A stretch of 59,403 bases of DNA from Deltaproteobacteria bacterium (GTDB lineage: Bacteria; Desulfobacterota; Binatia; UBA9968), in assembly GCA_005879605.1 (NCBI GenBank), contig VBKE01000011.1:1-59403 (forward strand), given 5' to 3'. The notes beneath the pieces were generated by a model, which worked only from the letters and a program-made list of their open reading frames with translations, ran no database searches and was not told where the DNA came from. A program made the position numbers and the translations under genes. Shown piece after piece: positions 9,436 to 18,179 of the stretch; position 1 is the first letter of the stretch, and each line of letters starts with the position of its first letter.

Positions 9436-9606
9436 GGCGTCGAGCCAGAGAAAGCTAGTACGCCATGACATAGGACGAATCAGAGGCGGCGTCAAGAAGC
9501 ATCGCCGCTCAGGTGACAAAACTCACGCCGATGAGCGTGGCTCCCTCTTTGAATTAACAGCAGGGCGCGTCGTCAGTTAGCGTTACGCGCCGAAGGAAAT
9601 ATCCAA

Positions 9607-10605
9607 TCACCGCTTTTTGTATAGCGCCTCGATATATCCGCTCTGATCCAGTTGCCTGATGAAGCTCGAATCAGCGAAGTCCTCGGGCTTGGCAGGCTTT
9701 CCTTTGAGTTCGGTGGTCAAGATCGTCTTTATGCCTTCGAGAGAGGGATACTGTTTCTTGGGCAAAACGGATTCGCTGAGCAAATTTTCCCAGGTCTTCT
9801 CCAGGACATCACGCTCGACGCTTCGGCCGATGAATCTCGCCAACGCTCTCACGGAAGCCTCTTTATCGGTGTAGATCCGATGAACGGCGTCCACCTGAGA
9901 TTTGACGTAGCGCCTGACGATGTCCGGACGCTCGCGAATATATCTCCTCGTGGTTGCCGCGCTGGTATGCTGGTAGACGAGGCCGAGCTTGGGAAGATCG
10001 GCCAGGATGGTCATGCCTCTTTTCTGCGCGATGATGCTGGCGGGAGGCTGAATCACGGTCGCTTGCACTCGGCCCGCTAAAGCCGCATCCACGCGCGCGG
10101 TGGTGCTGCCGATTTGCACGATCGTGACATCTTTCCCGGGAGTCAAGCCGACTTTTGACAAAGCGTAGCGGGCGATAAAATCGGACGACGAACCAAAGCG
10201 GCTGATCGCTACAGAACCCCCCTTGAGTTGCTCCGGAGTTTTAATCTCGGGGCGGCCCATCAGATAGTAGTTGAGTGACGTGACGCCTCCGACGATGAGG
10301 GCGGCATCGGAGCCGGCCAGGACTGAATTGATTACCGCGGGTCCGGCCAATTGCGCGATGGGCGTGTCGGCGGAAACCAACGCCATGACTGCCGTGGTTC
10401 CACCGGTGAAAAAGACCAATTGCACGTCGAGTCCATTCTTTTCAAAGATGCCCGCGTCTTTGGCGACCCAAGCCGGCAGCGCGTCGCCGCTGATCGCGCT
10501 GTAGCCGACGTTTATCCTGGTCAGCTGTGCCAGGACGGGATTATTCCAAAAGACCAATAGCGCCAGGAAAAAGATCGCCACTGTAAAGCTCGTCAGTTTT
10601 ATCAT
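9607..10605 (-). CDS. ABC transporter substrate-binding protein, NMT1/THI5-like
   Basis: 332-aa periplasmic binding protein of the TauA/SsuA/NMT1 superfamily. Signal peptide MIKLTSFTVAIFFLALLVFW ends at about residue 26 (VLAQ). The mature start LTRINVGYSAISGDALPAWVAKDAGIFEKN and the segments EQLKGGSVAISRFGSSSDF and VQATVIQPPASIIAQKRG are characteristic. AAGGAGAGC precedes the ATG. No cognate permease is next to it; it is followed by the amidohydrolase gene and divergent from the CocE-type hydrolase, suggesting uptake of the substrate for one of those enzymes. The family binds sulfonates, nitrate, pyrimidines or aromatic acids, so the ligand is open. Confidence 0.9.
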   Translation of the reverse strand: MIKLTSFTVAIFFLALLVFWNNPVLAQLTRINVGYSAISGDALPAWVAKDAGIFEKNGLDVQLVFFTGGTTAVMALVSADTPIAQLAGPAVINSVLAGSDAALIVGGVTSLNYYLMGRPEIKTPEQLKGGSVAISRFGSSSDFIARYALSKVGLTPGKDVTIVQIGSTTARVDAALAGRVQATVIQPPASIIAQKRGMTILADLPKLGLVYQHTSAATTRRYIRERPDIVRRYVKSQVDAVHRIYTDKEASVRALARFIGRSVERDVLEKTWENLLSESVLPKKQYPSLEGIKTILTTELKGKPAKPEDFADSSFIRQLDQSGYIEALYKKR

Positions 10606-10767
10606 TTAGCTCTCCTTCTTGGTGGAGAATGTGACTCGCCGTGACCACATGATTTACTCGATCTCTATGAACGATTTCTCAGGCCGAGTTAATTTATTCT
10701 CCCCATTACGCCACACGAGACAAAATGTCCATCTCCGGCCGGGGGAGAATATCAGCAAGGAATCAAA

Positions 10768-10800
10768 TTGACACATAGGTAAATTCTTCGATATATCGAA
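10768..10800 (+). promoter_or_regulatory. sigma-70-like promoter overlapped by palindrome TTCGATATATCGAA
   Basis: TTGACA at 10768-10773 is followed, after 17 or 18 bases, by ATATAT/TATATC at 10791-10797. The -10 box sits inside the perfect 14-bp palindrome TTCGATATATCGAA (10787-10800), a natural repressor site. The predicted transcription start would fall at about 10803-10805, next to or on the ATG at 10805 of the CocE gene. The same promoter-plus-GATATA layout recurs at 18140-18179. Confidence 0.6.
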
Positions 10801-10804
10801 CTCC

Positions 10805-12511
10805 ATGCTGACACAGAACTGGAAAACTTCGGAGCGCAAATATCGGCTCCGCGAAGAGCGCGATTTCACTATTCCGGCGTCGGACGGCACCAAGCTCAAC
10901 AGTTATCTTTATCGGCCTGATGCTGAGGGAAAATTTCCGGTCATTCTCGGCGTCTGCGCTTACTCCCTCGACGATCAGATCGCTCCGATCATGCCCGTCG
11001 GCACGGGCGGCATTCGCGGCCACATGGAAGCCGGCGATCCGAATTTCTACGTCTCCCGAGGTTATGTTCATGTGATTATGAACGTGCGCGGCACCGGCAA
11101 ATCGGAGGGCTTCTATGATTTTCTCGGTCGCCAGGAGACTCGGGATATCTATGACGCCATCGAGTGGCTCGCGAAGCAACCGTGGTGTAACGGCAACGTG
11201 GGGATGTTCGGCCCTTCTTACTTTGCCATGTCGCAGAAGCGCGTGGCGGCGCTGAACCCGCCCTCTCTGAAATGCATCTTTGCCATGTATGGTTTCACTG
11301 ATGTGTATCGCGACCTCGATTATCACGGCGGCATTTTGCATCACAATTTTCGCCCGCGGTGGATTCCAAAGCTCGCCAATCTTCGCTCCAAGAACCGGAT
11401 GAAGGAAAAACTCGGTGAGGAAGAATACCGGCAGAGAATCCAAGCGGCGCTTGAAGACCCGGAGGTGGCGGCCATTCCAGCTCTGGTAGAGGCACTTAAA
11501 GAGCCCGACAAGGGGCGCAACGCCTGGATCGTCGAGCCGCTGCTCTCTCCGCTCGATGGTGAATTCTGGGAAGAGTGGCGCGCGGTCGGCGAAGGAGAGC
11601 TCAAAATCCCCGCCTATCTCGGCAGCTGCTGGGGCGTTTACGGCATTCACCTCCCCGGCGACATGCGCTCATGGGAGGCGTGGCAAGGACCGAAAAAGTT
11701 CACGGTCGGTCCACCGATCTATCTCGATCGCCCCGTATACCAATATCACTACGAATCTCTCAGATGGTTCGATCACTGGCTCAAGGGCAACGACACCGGA
11801 ATCATAAGGGAGCCGCGCGTGCAGATTTTTCTCGATGGCAGCGGCGGCGAGTGGGTGGAATCGAACGACTGGCCGCTGCCGCAAACGCGCTGGACGCCAT
11901 TTTACCTGCATGAAAATGGTCTTCTGTCCGAGCACGAGTTCTGGCCCAACGAATCGCCCACGGTCTATGTGGACTCGGCGTACGAGCGCGGCAGCGCCGC
12001 GTTTCGAACCCCGCCCATGGTGGAGGCCACGGACGTCTGCGGCCCGATGTCGCTGACCTTGTATGCCTCGGTCAGCAAAAACGAAGTGCTGTGGTTTGTG
12101 CAGTTATTGGAAGTCGATCCCCAAGGAAGCGAGCGTCTATTGACGCGCGGCTGGCTCAGAGGCTCGCAGCGCCGGGTGAATGTCGACCGCTCGCTGCCCT
12201 GGGCGCCTTATCACACCCACGATAGACGCGAGCCGCTCACGCCCAACGAGATCTATGAGTTTCAAATCGAGATCCGTCCTTACGGCATCCGGCTTCGGCC
12301 CGGCCATCGCCTAGCCATCCGCATCTCCGGTCACGATGGCGATCCTCCGACGCATCATCTGCACGGCATTGGCTCGGGCCACGTGGCGCTGCAGTCGAGT
12401 TCACGCGTCACCATCTACCACGACAGCGACCACCCGTCGCACTTGCTGCTCCCCGTGACTCGGGGCAACCGGATCGGCACTTTCATCTCGGGAGGGATGA
12501 TTACGACGTAG
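10805..12511 (+). CDS. CocE/NonD family hydrolase (X-Pro dipeptidyl-peptidase S15-like)
   Basis: 568-aa serine hydrolase. The alpha/beta-hydrolase domain shows EERDFTIPASDGTKLNSYLY, the oxyanion-side motif VRGTGKSEG (about 94-102) and the nucleophile elbow FGPSYFAMSQ with Ser138. The C-terminal third (from about residue 380: DVCGPMSLTLYASVSKNE...) is the beta-jelly-roll domain of CocE and S15 peptidases, ending in the basic/His-rich loop typical of the family. No signal peptide, so probably cytoplasmic. The ATG has no Shine-Dalgarno sequence and lies at the predicted transcription start, so the message may be leaderless. Related enzymes cleave esters (cocaine, glutaryl) or amides. It is divergent from a binding-protein gene and convergent with another. 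Confidence 0.9.
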   Translation: MLTQNWKTSERKYRLREERDFTIPASDGTKLNSYLYRPDAEGKFPVILGVCAYSLDDQIAPIMPVGTGGIRGHMEAGDPNFYVSRGYVHVIMNVRGTGKSEGFYDFLGRQETRDIYDAIEWLAKQPWCNGNVGMFGPSYFAMSQKRVAALNPPSLKCIFAMYGFTDVYRDLDYHGGILHHNFRPRWIPKLANLRSKNRMKEKLGEEEYRQRIQAALEDPEVAAIPALVEALKEPDKGRNAWIVEPLLSPLDGEFWEEWRAVGEGELKIPAYLGSCWGVYGIHLPGDMRSWEAWQGPKKFTVGPPIYLDRPVYQYHYESLRWFDHWLKGNDTGIIREPRVQIFLDGSGGEWVESNDWPLPQTRWTPFYLHENGLLSEHEFWPNESPTVYVDSAYERGSAAFRTPPMVEATDVCGPMSLTLYASVSKNEVLWFVQLLEVDPQGSERLLTRGWLRGSQRRVNVDRSLPWAPYHTHDRREPLTPNEIYEFQIEIRPYGIRLRPGHRLAIRISGHDGDPPTHHLHGIGSGHVALQSSSRVTIYHDSDHPSHLLLPVTRGNRIGTFISGGMITT

Positions 12512-12570
12512 CTCAATTGAGGGCAGACTCTACGCACGTGGATCGAAGAAAGGGTCCTCGCAAAATCCCA

Positions 12571-13542
12571 CTATCTCCAGCCCAGTTCTTTCAGCGCCTG
12601 TTTTAAGTAGCTCATATCGACGTATTTTTCCGGGCTGGGGATGGCTCCCTTCATGCCGGTCTGCTCGGCGTAAATATCCACGACTGTTTTCAGTCCGTCC
12701 ATTTCGATGTCGAGCTCCGGATGCCAGGCCTGGTTCGTGAGGTAGTAGTCGAGTCCCTTCTCTGCGAGGCTGGGCTTGAGCTCGAATTCCTTGGCCAAGA
12801 ACTCCGTGGCCGCCTTTCTGTCCTGCTCGAACCATTTCTTGGCCAGGAGAACCGCTTTTAAAAAGTGCACCACGCGAGGCCGATTCTTCTCTGCCCAACT
12901 GCGTCTCACTGAATAGGCCGAGAGCAGATAGTTGGGAAAGATATCCGCCACGCGCCCGATCACATTGAATCCCGCCTCTTGGGCCTGAAAGGCATTTGGC
13001 ACGGCGAGCATGGCCGCGGCGATCTGGCCGGCGCTCATGGCTGCAAAGGCTGAAGTGGTTCCGCCGACGTTGAGGAGCTTATAATCGCGCGGATACTCAA
13101 GTCCCTTGACTTTCAGCGCCCGTCTCAGAACAAACGCCGTGCCTGAGGTCAGCGTGGAAGAGCCAATCGTCGCGCCGCGGAGATCTTCCCAAGTTTTATA
13201 GTTCTTCCCGCCGATGAGCATATGCGTGAGCTTGCTGCTGCTCGCGACCATGGCAATGTCCATCCCTTGTTCCACGGCGGCGATGGGCCCGTCATTGGCC
13301 ACGAGTCCCGCGGAGATCGATCCTGCGATCATCGCTTGCACGGCTGGAGCCGTGCCACGCATCAGGACCACGTCCACATCCAGTCCTTCACGCTCAAAAT
13401 ATTTTAGCCGCCACGCCGCCCATAAATGTCCGTAACCCAGGACTTTAGAGGAAACGCCCACCGGGAACTTCACTCTCTCTTGAGCAAGTCCCAGAGCCGG
13501 AAGCAAAAACACCAGCAGAAGCGCCGACGATGTTCGCTTCAT
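12571..13542 (-). CDS. ABC transporter substrate-binding protein, NMT1/THI5-like
   Basis: 323-aa periplasmic binding protein, same superfamily as the one at 9607 but clearly diverged. Signal peptide MKRTSSALLLVFLLPALG ends near residue 21 (LAQ). Family segments include AAWRLKYFEREGLDVDVVLMRGTAPAVQAM, WEDLRGATIGSSTLTSGTAFVLRRAL and PNAFQAQEAGFNVIGRVAD. AAGGGGGAAC precedes the start. It lies 137 bases downstream of the two permease genes on the same strand, but those belong to a different (MalFG-type) transporter class, so a functional pairing is doubtful. An inverted repeat at 13568-13588, 26 bases upstream of the ATG, could be its operator. Confidence 0.9.
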   Translation of the reverse strand: MKRTSSALLLVFLLPALGLAQERVKFPVGVSSKVLGYGHLWAAWRLKYFEREGLDVDVVLMRGTAPAVQAMIAGSISAGLVANDGPIAAVEQGMDIAMVASSSKLTHMLIGGKNYKTWEDLRGATIGSSTLTSGTAFVLRRALKVKGLEYPRDYKLLNVGGTTSAFAAMSAGQIAAAMLAVPNAFQAQEAGFNVIGRVADIFPNYLLSAYSVRRSWAEKNRPRVVHFLKAVLLAKKWFEQDRKAATEFLAKEFELKPSLAEKGLDYYLTNQAWHPELDIEMDGLKTVVDIYAEQTGMKGAIPSPEKYVDMSYLKQALKELGWR

Positions 13543-13567
13543 GGCGGTTCCCCCTTTTTCTGCGAGC

Positions 13568-13588
13568 CGATATAGCTACTTTATATCG
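13568..13588. promoter_or_regulatory. inverted repeat CGATATA-N7-TATATCG, candidate operator
   Basis: Perfect 7-bp arms CGATATA (13568-13574) and TATATCG (13582-13588) separated by GCTACTT, 26 bases upstream of the binding-protein start at 13542. The half-sites resemble those in the palindromes at 10787-10800 and 18140-18157, suggesting one regulator for the island. I could not place a convincing -35/-10 pair around it. Confidence 0.45.
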
Positions 13589-13679
13589 CAATCATAATAT
13601 TCCGGCCGCTTTCTGCATAGCGCTCCCACGTATCGAAAAGCGACGGCCGAAGAAACCGAACGGGAACGATTCATTAAAG

Positions 13680-14528
13680 CTACTTGATAGCGCCCGCGGT
13701 GAAGCCGGCGATGAAGCGATCCACGCAGAAGTTGTAGAGGATGGCGACAGGCACGCTGGCGATGAAGCAGCCGGCCATGAGGGATCCCCAGAAGTATACG
13801 TCACCGTGAACCAGAAAAGTGGGCACGCCCACCCCCACGGTGAGGTTTCGCGAAGAGGAGATGAAAGTCACAGCGTAGACGAACTCCTGCATCACCAGGG
13901 TGAAGCTGAAGATCGCGACCGTGAGTATCCCGGAGAGGGAGATAGGGACAACCACACGAAAGAAGGCCCCGAGGCGGCTATAGCCGTCGATCATGGCGGC
14001 TTCTTCCATGTCCTTCGGGATGGCCTTGAAGAAGCCCATCATCAGCCAGGCGGAGAAAGGGACGGTAAACGAGGGGTAGACCAGCACCAGAGACCAAAGG
14101 GAATCGTCGAGGTGAAGGTCCACCACGACCCGGGACAGCGGGATGAACAAAAGCGTCGGGGGAACCAGGTAGGTCAGGAAGATGCCGATGCCCAGCTTCT
14201 CTCCCCATGTCCCCGTGAGCCGCGCCAACGCGTAGCCGGCGGGGATGGCGAGCACCAGCGTGATAAACACCACCAGGACGCCGACGAACGCGGTGTTAAG
14301 GAGCCACTCGCCGTACAGGGTGTCCGAGAACAGGCGATGGATGTGCTCGAGAGTCGGCGGTTCGTAAAAGACGAAAGGGTTGTGCTTGAGGTTGTACAAG
14401 TCGCTGGTTCGCTTGAAGGCGGTGATGAGCATCCAGACGAAGGGGAAGGCGAGGAAAATCGTTAGCCCGCAGAGGATCGCCCAGCGCCCAGCCCGTGCGC
14501 CCAAATTCCGCACTTGCTGCGTGATCAC
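13680..14528 (-). CDS. carbohydrate-type ABC transporter permease (MalG/UgpE-like)
   Basis: 282-aa integral inner-membrane protein with about six hydrophobic segments. The ATPase-contacting EAA loop is visible as EEAAMIDGYSRLGAFFRVVVPISL, and the N-terminal layout (one helix, then FVWMLITAFKRTSDLY with a periplasmic loop) is that of the second permease of family 1 importers. Its start codon lies one base after the stop of the partner permease, so translation is coupled. Final gene of the leftward operon binding protein-ATPase-permease-permease. Confidence 0.92.
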   Translation of the reverse strand: MITQQVRNLGARAGRWAILCGLTIFLAFPFVWMLITAFKRTSDLYNLKHNPFVFYEPPTLEHIHRLFSDTLYGEWLLNTAFVGVLVVFITLVLAIPAGYALARLTGTWGEKLGIGIFLTYLVPPTLLFIPLSRVVVDLHLDDSLWSLVLVYPSFTVPFSAWLMMGFFKAIPKDMEEAAMIDGYSRLGAFFRVVVPISLSGILTVAIFSFTLVMQEFVYAVTFISSSRNLTVGVGVPTFLVHGDVYFWGSLMAGCFIASVPVAILYNFCVDRFIAGFTAGAIK

Positions 14529-14529
14529 T

Positions 14530-15477
14530 TCAGATCACCTCGGTCCGACGTGCGACGCGCAGGAAGCCGAACGCAACGGCCAGGAGCAGGGGAAAGAGGA
14601 ACAGCGCGATCGCCGCGCCCTCCGCCAAGTCGCCGCCGGCGATCCCTGTGTAGAACGCCAGACTGGCGAGTACCTGGGTCGTATCGTACGGCCCGCCGCG
14701 AGTGAGGTTATAGATGATGACCATATCGGTGAACGTGAAGATCAAGCCGAAGAGGATCGCCACCAAGCTGATCGGGAGGATTAGCGGCAGGGTCACCTGA
14801 AAGTAATGGCGCCAGAAGCCGGCGCCGTCCACCGCCGCCGCATCGTGGATATCCTTGGGGATCGAGCCGAGCCCTCCCAGCAGGATCACCGTGGCCAGCG
14901 GAAGTTGCCGCCATACGTGAACGGCTATGATGGAGCCCATCGCCAAATGTGGCACCCCCAACCACATGTAGCCCTGTCCTTGGATTAGCCCTGCCATGCG
15001 CAGCGTCCAGTTCAAAACGCTGTAAGTGGAGTCGAAGATCCAGAGCCACGCGATGGTTCCGATAGAAATCGGTGCCACCCACGGGAGGAGGATGAGAAAG
15101 CGGATCAGCCGCTTCCCGCGGAAATCCTTCTGGAGCGCGAGCGCGAGAGTATTGCTGAGCAGCAGGATCACCGCCTGGGAGATGAGGGCGAATGTGAAGG
15201 TGTTCTTGAGGGCGGTCTGGAACTTGGGGGTGCCGACCACGCCGGTGAAGTTCCGCAGGCCGACAAAGCCCTGCGTGCCGCCGCCAGTGGTGGTGTCGCT
15301 GACGCTGTAATAGAGCGCCATGAAAAAAGGCACACCCACCAGCAGCACGATGTACAGGATGGCCGGGCCAATCAAGAGCGGCCCCAACCATCGCTCACTA
15401 TCGAGTAGGGACACGGCGTGCCGTTGGTTATGGGCTCGGTTGGCTGCCGCCGGCGCAATCTGTGTGGACGAATCCAT
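14530..15477 (-). CDS. carbohydrate-type ABC transporter permease (MalF/UgpA-like)
   Basis: 315-aa inner-membrane permease. Six transmembrane segments are evident (for example LGPLLIGPAILYIVLLVGVPFF and ISLVAILFGLIFTFTDMVIIYNL), and the EAA loop reads DAAAVDGAGFWRHYFQVTLPLILP. It forms the heterodimeric pore with the following permease. It starts 11 bases after the ATPase stop. Gene order with the ATPase upstream of the permeases is common in family 1 importers of environmental bacteria. Confidence 0.92.
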   Translation of the reverse strand: MDSSTQIAPAAANRAHNQRHAVSLLDSERWLGPLLIGPAILYIVLLVGVPFFMALYYSVSDTTTGGGTQGFVGLRNFTGVVGTPKFQTALKNTFTFALISQAVILLLSNTLALALQKDFRGKRLIRFLILLPWVAPISIGTIAWLWIFDSTYSVLNWTLRMAGLIQGQGYMWLGVPHLAMGSIIAVHVWRQLPLATVILLGGLGSIPKDIHDAAAVDGAGFWRHYFQVTLPLILPISLVAILFGLIFTFTDMVIIYNLTRGGPYDTTQVLASLAFYTGIAGGDLAEGAAIALFLFPLLLAVAFGFLRVARRTEVI

Positions 15478-15488
15478 GTGCGGCGCTC

Positions 15489-16520
15489 CTAGAGCGGGCG
15501 ACTAGCGATGCGGACTTCCGTGGACGGCTCGAAAAACTTCAGCTCTCTCTCCTCCACAGTAAAGTCATAGATAGTCTCCGGCTCGATGCTGACGGTCACC
15601 GTGGAAGGGAGGCGGGCAATGACCTTTTGATCGGCGAAAGCGCCGCCTAGCGTTCCGTACAACAGTCGGTCGGCTCCGAGGTACTCCACGCGGGTGACTC
15701 GGAATGAAAACGTGGCGACTTTGGCCGCCCCGTCTTGGGTTCCCTTGGGGAAAAAATGCTCGGGGCGGAAGCCCAGGATGTAGTCTTCGCGCTTCACCAG
15801 ATTCATGGGCGGCGAGCCCACGAAGCGAGCCACGAAAGTATCGGCCGGCTCGTGGTAGATCTCCTTCGGCGTCCCGATCTGGCGCACGGTGCCCGCTTTC
15901 ATTACGACGATGCGATCGCCCAGGCCCATGGCCTCCACCTGATCATGGGTCACGTAGATAGTGGTCGTGCCGATACGCCGCTGAAATTGCTCCAGTTCGT
16001 CCCGCGCAGAAGCGCGTAATTGCGCGTCCAGATTAGAAAGCGGCTCGTCCAGCAGAAAGACTGCCGGCTCACGCACCAAGGCACGGGCCAGGGCGACCCG
16101 CTGGCGCTCGCCTCCGGAAAGCTCGCGTGGCTTGCGGTGAAGCAGATGGCCGATGCCAAAAAGCGCGGCGGCCCATTCCACTTTTTTCGGAATGGCCGGT
16201 TTCTCCACCCGCTGCGCCTTCAAAGGAAAAGCGATATTTTTGAAGACGCTCATGTGGGGATAGAGAGCGTAGCTTTGAAAGACCATGGCAATTTTCCGCG
16301 CCCGGGGTGGTAAATCGTTCACCACTTCGCCGTTGATCAACAGGTCGCCGGCGCTGGGTATCTCGAGGCCTGCGATCATGCGGAGGAGTGTACTCTTCCC
16401 GCAACCCGAGGGGCCGAGTAGGACGAGAAACTCCCCGTCCGTGGTAAGCAGGTCGACTCCGTTCACGGCGACAACGTCGCCGTAATACTTCTTGATCCCG
16501 CGTGTTTCTACCGTGGCCAT
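15489..16520 (-). CDS. ABC transporter ATP-binding protein (UgpC/MalK-like)
   Basis: 343-aa nucleotide-binding subunit. Walker A is GPSGCGKST (36-44), the Q-loop is VFQSYALYPHMSV, the signature is LSGGERQR, Walker B is VFLLDEPLSNLD and the switch histidine is in YVTHDQVEAMGL. The C-terminal 100 residues form the TOBE/OB regulatory domain of MalK-type ATPases (ILGFRPEHF). It powers the two permeases encoded immediately downstream. It lies 166 bases after the binding-protein gene, separated by an inverted-repeat block. Confidence 0.94.
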   Translation of the reverse strand: MATVETRGIKKYYGDVVAVNGVDLLTTDGEFLVLLGPSGCGKSTLLRMIAGLEIPSAGDLLINGEVVNDLPPRARKIAMVFQSYALYPHMSVFKNIAFPLKAQRVEKPAIPKKVEWAAALFGIGHLLHRKPRELSGGERQRVALARALVREPAVFLLDEPLSNLDAQLRASARDELEQFQRRIGTTTIYVTHDQVEAMGLGDRIVVMKAGTVRQIGTPKEIYHEPADTFVARFVGSPPMNLVKREDYILGFRPEHFFPKGTQDGAAKVATFSFRVTRVEYLGADRLLYGTLGGAFADQKVIARLPSTVTVSIEPETIYDFTVEERELKFFEPSTEVRIASRPL

Positions 16521-16556
16521 GGGTCTCGCATGTTCGGAGGGTTACGTGTTAGAGAT

Positions 16557-16650
16557 TGGAGTAATGGAGTTATGGAGTACTGGAGCAATGGTGTGATACG
16601 TGCATTCAAACCCAATACTCCAACAGTCCCATACTCCAACACTCCATTTC
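16557..16650. repeat. inverted GGAGTAATGGAG/CTCCAACACTCC repeat inside the ABC operon
   Basis: The left half repeats ATGGAGT/TGGAG units (GGAGTAATGGAGTTATGGAG) and the right half repeats their complements (CCCATACTCCAACACTCC), so the RNA could form a long imperfect hairpin. It lies in the 166-base space between the binding-protein and ATPase genes. A partial copy of the same element occurs at 49081-49107, showing that it is dispersed. Its place downstream of the binding-protein gene recalls stabilising repeats between malE and malF; that role is inference. Confidence 0.7.
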
Positions 16651-16686
16651 GCTCTTGCAGGGGCCTGCCGTGTGGCCCTACGAGCC

Positions 16687-18030
16687 CTACATCAGCTTCC
16701 GCTCGCGCCATTTCTCCCAGATGCGCTTGCATTCCGCCTCGGCCTCCTTGACGGCATCTTCTGGGCTCAGCACGCCTTGCGCGGCCTTGGCAAACATGAC
16801 ATTGAGGATCCACTTCTGGTAGATCTCGTCGATGGCCGCGTTGGCGTAGCCGGGGTAGCCAATGTTCGTCGCCCAATCCAGCACGTCCTCTAGAACCTTG
16901 TACTTGTCGGGCGGCTTCGCCTTGGTGTCGTTGCTGATAAGTTGCTTCAGGTCCGGCACAGTGCGCTGGAAGCAAGGGAAGTCGTAGAACTCGCCGTTCA
17001 CGAACGCCTGGCGGAAGTTGCCCACGTAGTCCACCAAAAACTTCTTCGCGCCTTCGATGTTCTCGGCGAACTTCCAGATCACGTACACATCCATCACGTG
17101 CTCTAGGCCGATCCGGCGCACCGGGCCGGCGGCCGCCTTGGCCAGGTGGATCTTCTCGGTGAAAGTTGGATTGTCCTTCTCACCCTGCCGGGTGATGGAA
17201 ATGGCGTTCAAAGCCAGTGAGATGGTGCCGGCCAGCATGGCGCGGTTGTTAGATGAGGCGTCCCAGGTAAATACCTCCGGGGTCATGGTCTCTTGAAACA
17301 GAGCCTTCACGAACTTCACAGCCTCGACCGTGTTTTTGGAGCTCAAGGTCAGATTGCCGTTGGCGTCCTGCTCATGGGCGCCGAAGGAGTACATGAGGGT
17401 GCGCATGGCCATGGCCGTATCGATCTCCTGGGCCAGGCCGAGGCCCACCGGGATGTTGTGCTTTTGTTTGATCTTGCGGCCGCCCTCCAGGATCTTCTCC
17501 CAGCTATCAGGCACGACTCCGACTTCGTCCCACAGGTCCTTTCGCCAGTTAATAGGATCAGGCGTGAAGGATGGGGAAAAGCCGAAGTACTTCTTAGTTT
17601 TCGGGTTGTACGTGCTCTTGATGGCCAAGTCGATGGGTTTGCCGTGCTTCTTCTCGCACTCCGCGTACACGTCCTTCATGTCGACCGCCTGCTCCTCGTA
17701 GAACGGCGACGGCCAGTTGAAGAGAAACAGGTCGTGGCCTTTTTGAGCGGACACCTCCGCCGCCGCGCGTGCACTCAGCCCGGCGATGCCGATGTTGTCC
17801 ACGGTCACCTCGGTGTTGTTCTTCTCGCCCCACTCCTTGACGTATTTCTCGTTGAACCATTTGTCGAACGCGGGGACGAAGTGCACCCATTGGAGGATCT
17901 TTAGGGTCTTCTTGGCGCTCGCGCCATAGGCATGCTTTGGGATAAATATGATGGGGCCGAGCCCCGTCGCTACTGCCCCGGCTGCCGTTGTTTTAATGAA
18001 ATCTCGCCGAGTGAGTCGTTTGCTAGCCAT
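16687..18030 (-). CDS. Tat-exported solute-binding protein, family 1 (sugar-type ABC importer)
   Basis: 447-aa periplasmic binding protein. The start at 18030 is set by AAAGGGGGTTAC just upstream; frames starting further upstream add only non-conserved sequence. The N-terminus MASKRLTRRDFIKTTAAG is a twin-arginine signal (RRDFIK) followed by a hydrophobic stretch and a basic c-region, so it is exported folded, which is less usual than Sec for this class. The mature part has family 1 features (KILQWVHFVPAFDKW, INWRKDLWDEVGVVPDSWEKILEGGRKI). First gene of the importer operon and under the promoter at 18140-18179. Closest functional classes bind oligosaccharides or glycerol phosphates; the substrate is unknown. 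Confidence 0.92.
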   Translation of the reverse strand: MASKRLTRRDFIKTTAAGAVATGLGPIIFIPKHAYGASAKKTLKILQWVHFVPAFDKWFNEKYVKEWGEKNNTEVTVDNIGIAGLSARAAAEVSAQKGHDLFLFNWPSPFYEEQAVDMKDVYAECEKKHGKPIDLAIKSTYNPKTKKYFGFSPSFTPDPINWRKDLWDEVGVVPDSWEKILEGGRKIKQKHNIPVGLGLAQEIDTAMAMRTLMYSFGAHEQDANGNLTLSSKNTVEAVKFVKALFQETMTPEVFTWDASSNNRAMLAGTISLALNAISITRQGEKDNPTFTEKIHLAKAAAGPVRRIGLEHVMDVYVIWKFAENIEGAKKFLVDYVGNFRQAFVNGEFYDFPCFQRTVPDLKQLISNDTKAKPPDKYKVLEDVLDWATNIGYPGYANAAIDEIYQKWILNVMFAKAAQGVLSPEDAVKEAEAECKRIWEKWRERKLM

Positions 18031-18139
18031 TGGTAACCCCCTTTCAGTTACGTAGACCTTGGTTCTCTCCCGATTTTTCAATCTACCGTATAAGTTGATC
18101 CACCGCCACGGAGAACGTGCAAATTTTCCCCAACGAGAT

Positions 18140-18179
18140 GATATATGTCTATATATCCGACACGGGAATACTATGTCAA
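18140..18179 (-). promoter_or_regulatory. promoter with overlapping palindrome GATATAT-N4-ATATATC
   Basis: On the minus strand TTGACA (18179-18174) is followed by an 18-base spacer and TATATA (18155-18150). The -10 region lies inside GATATATGTCTATATATC (18140-18157), whose 7-bp arms are perfectly complementary. Transcription would start near 18143 and leave a leader of about 110 bases before the binding-protein ATG at 18030. The arrangement predicts repression by a dimeric regulator. Confidence 0.65.

Noticed and set aside
13530..14465. 311-codon plus-strand frame rich in Asp/Glu/His
   Set aside because: Antisense to a clear MalG-type permease; its composition is the mirror of hydrophobic codons.
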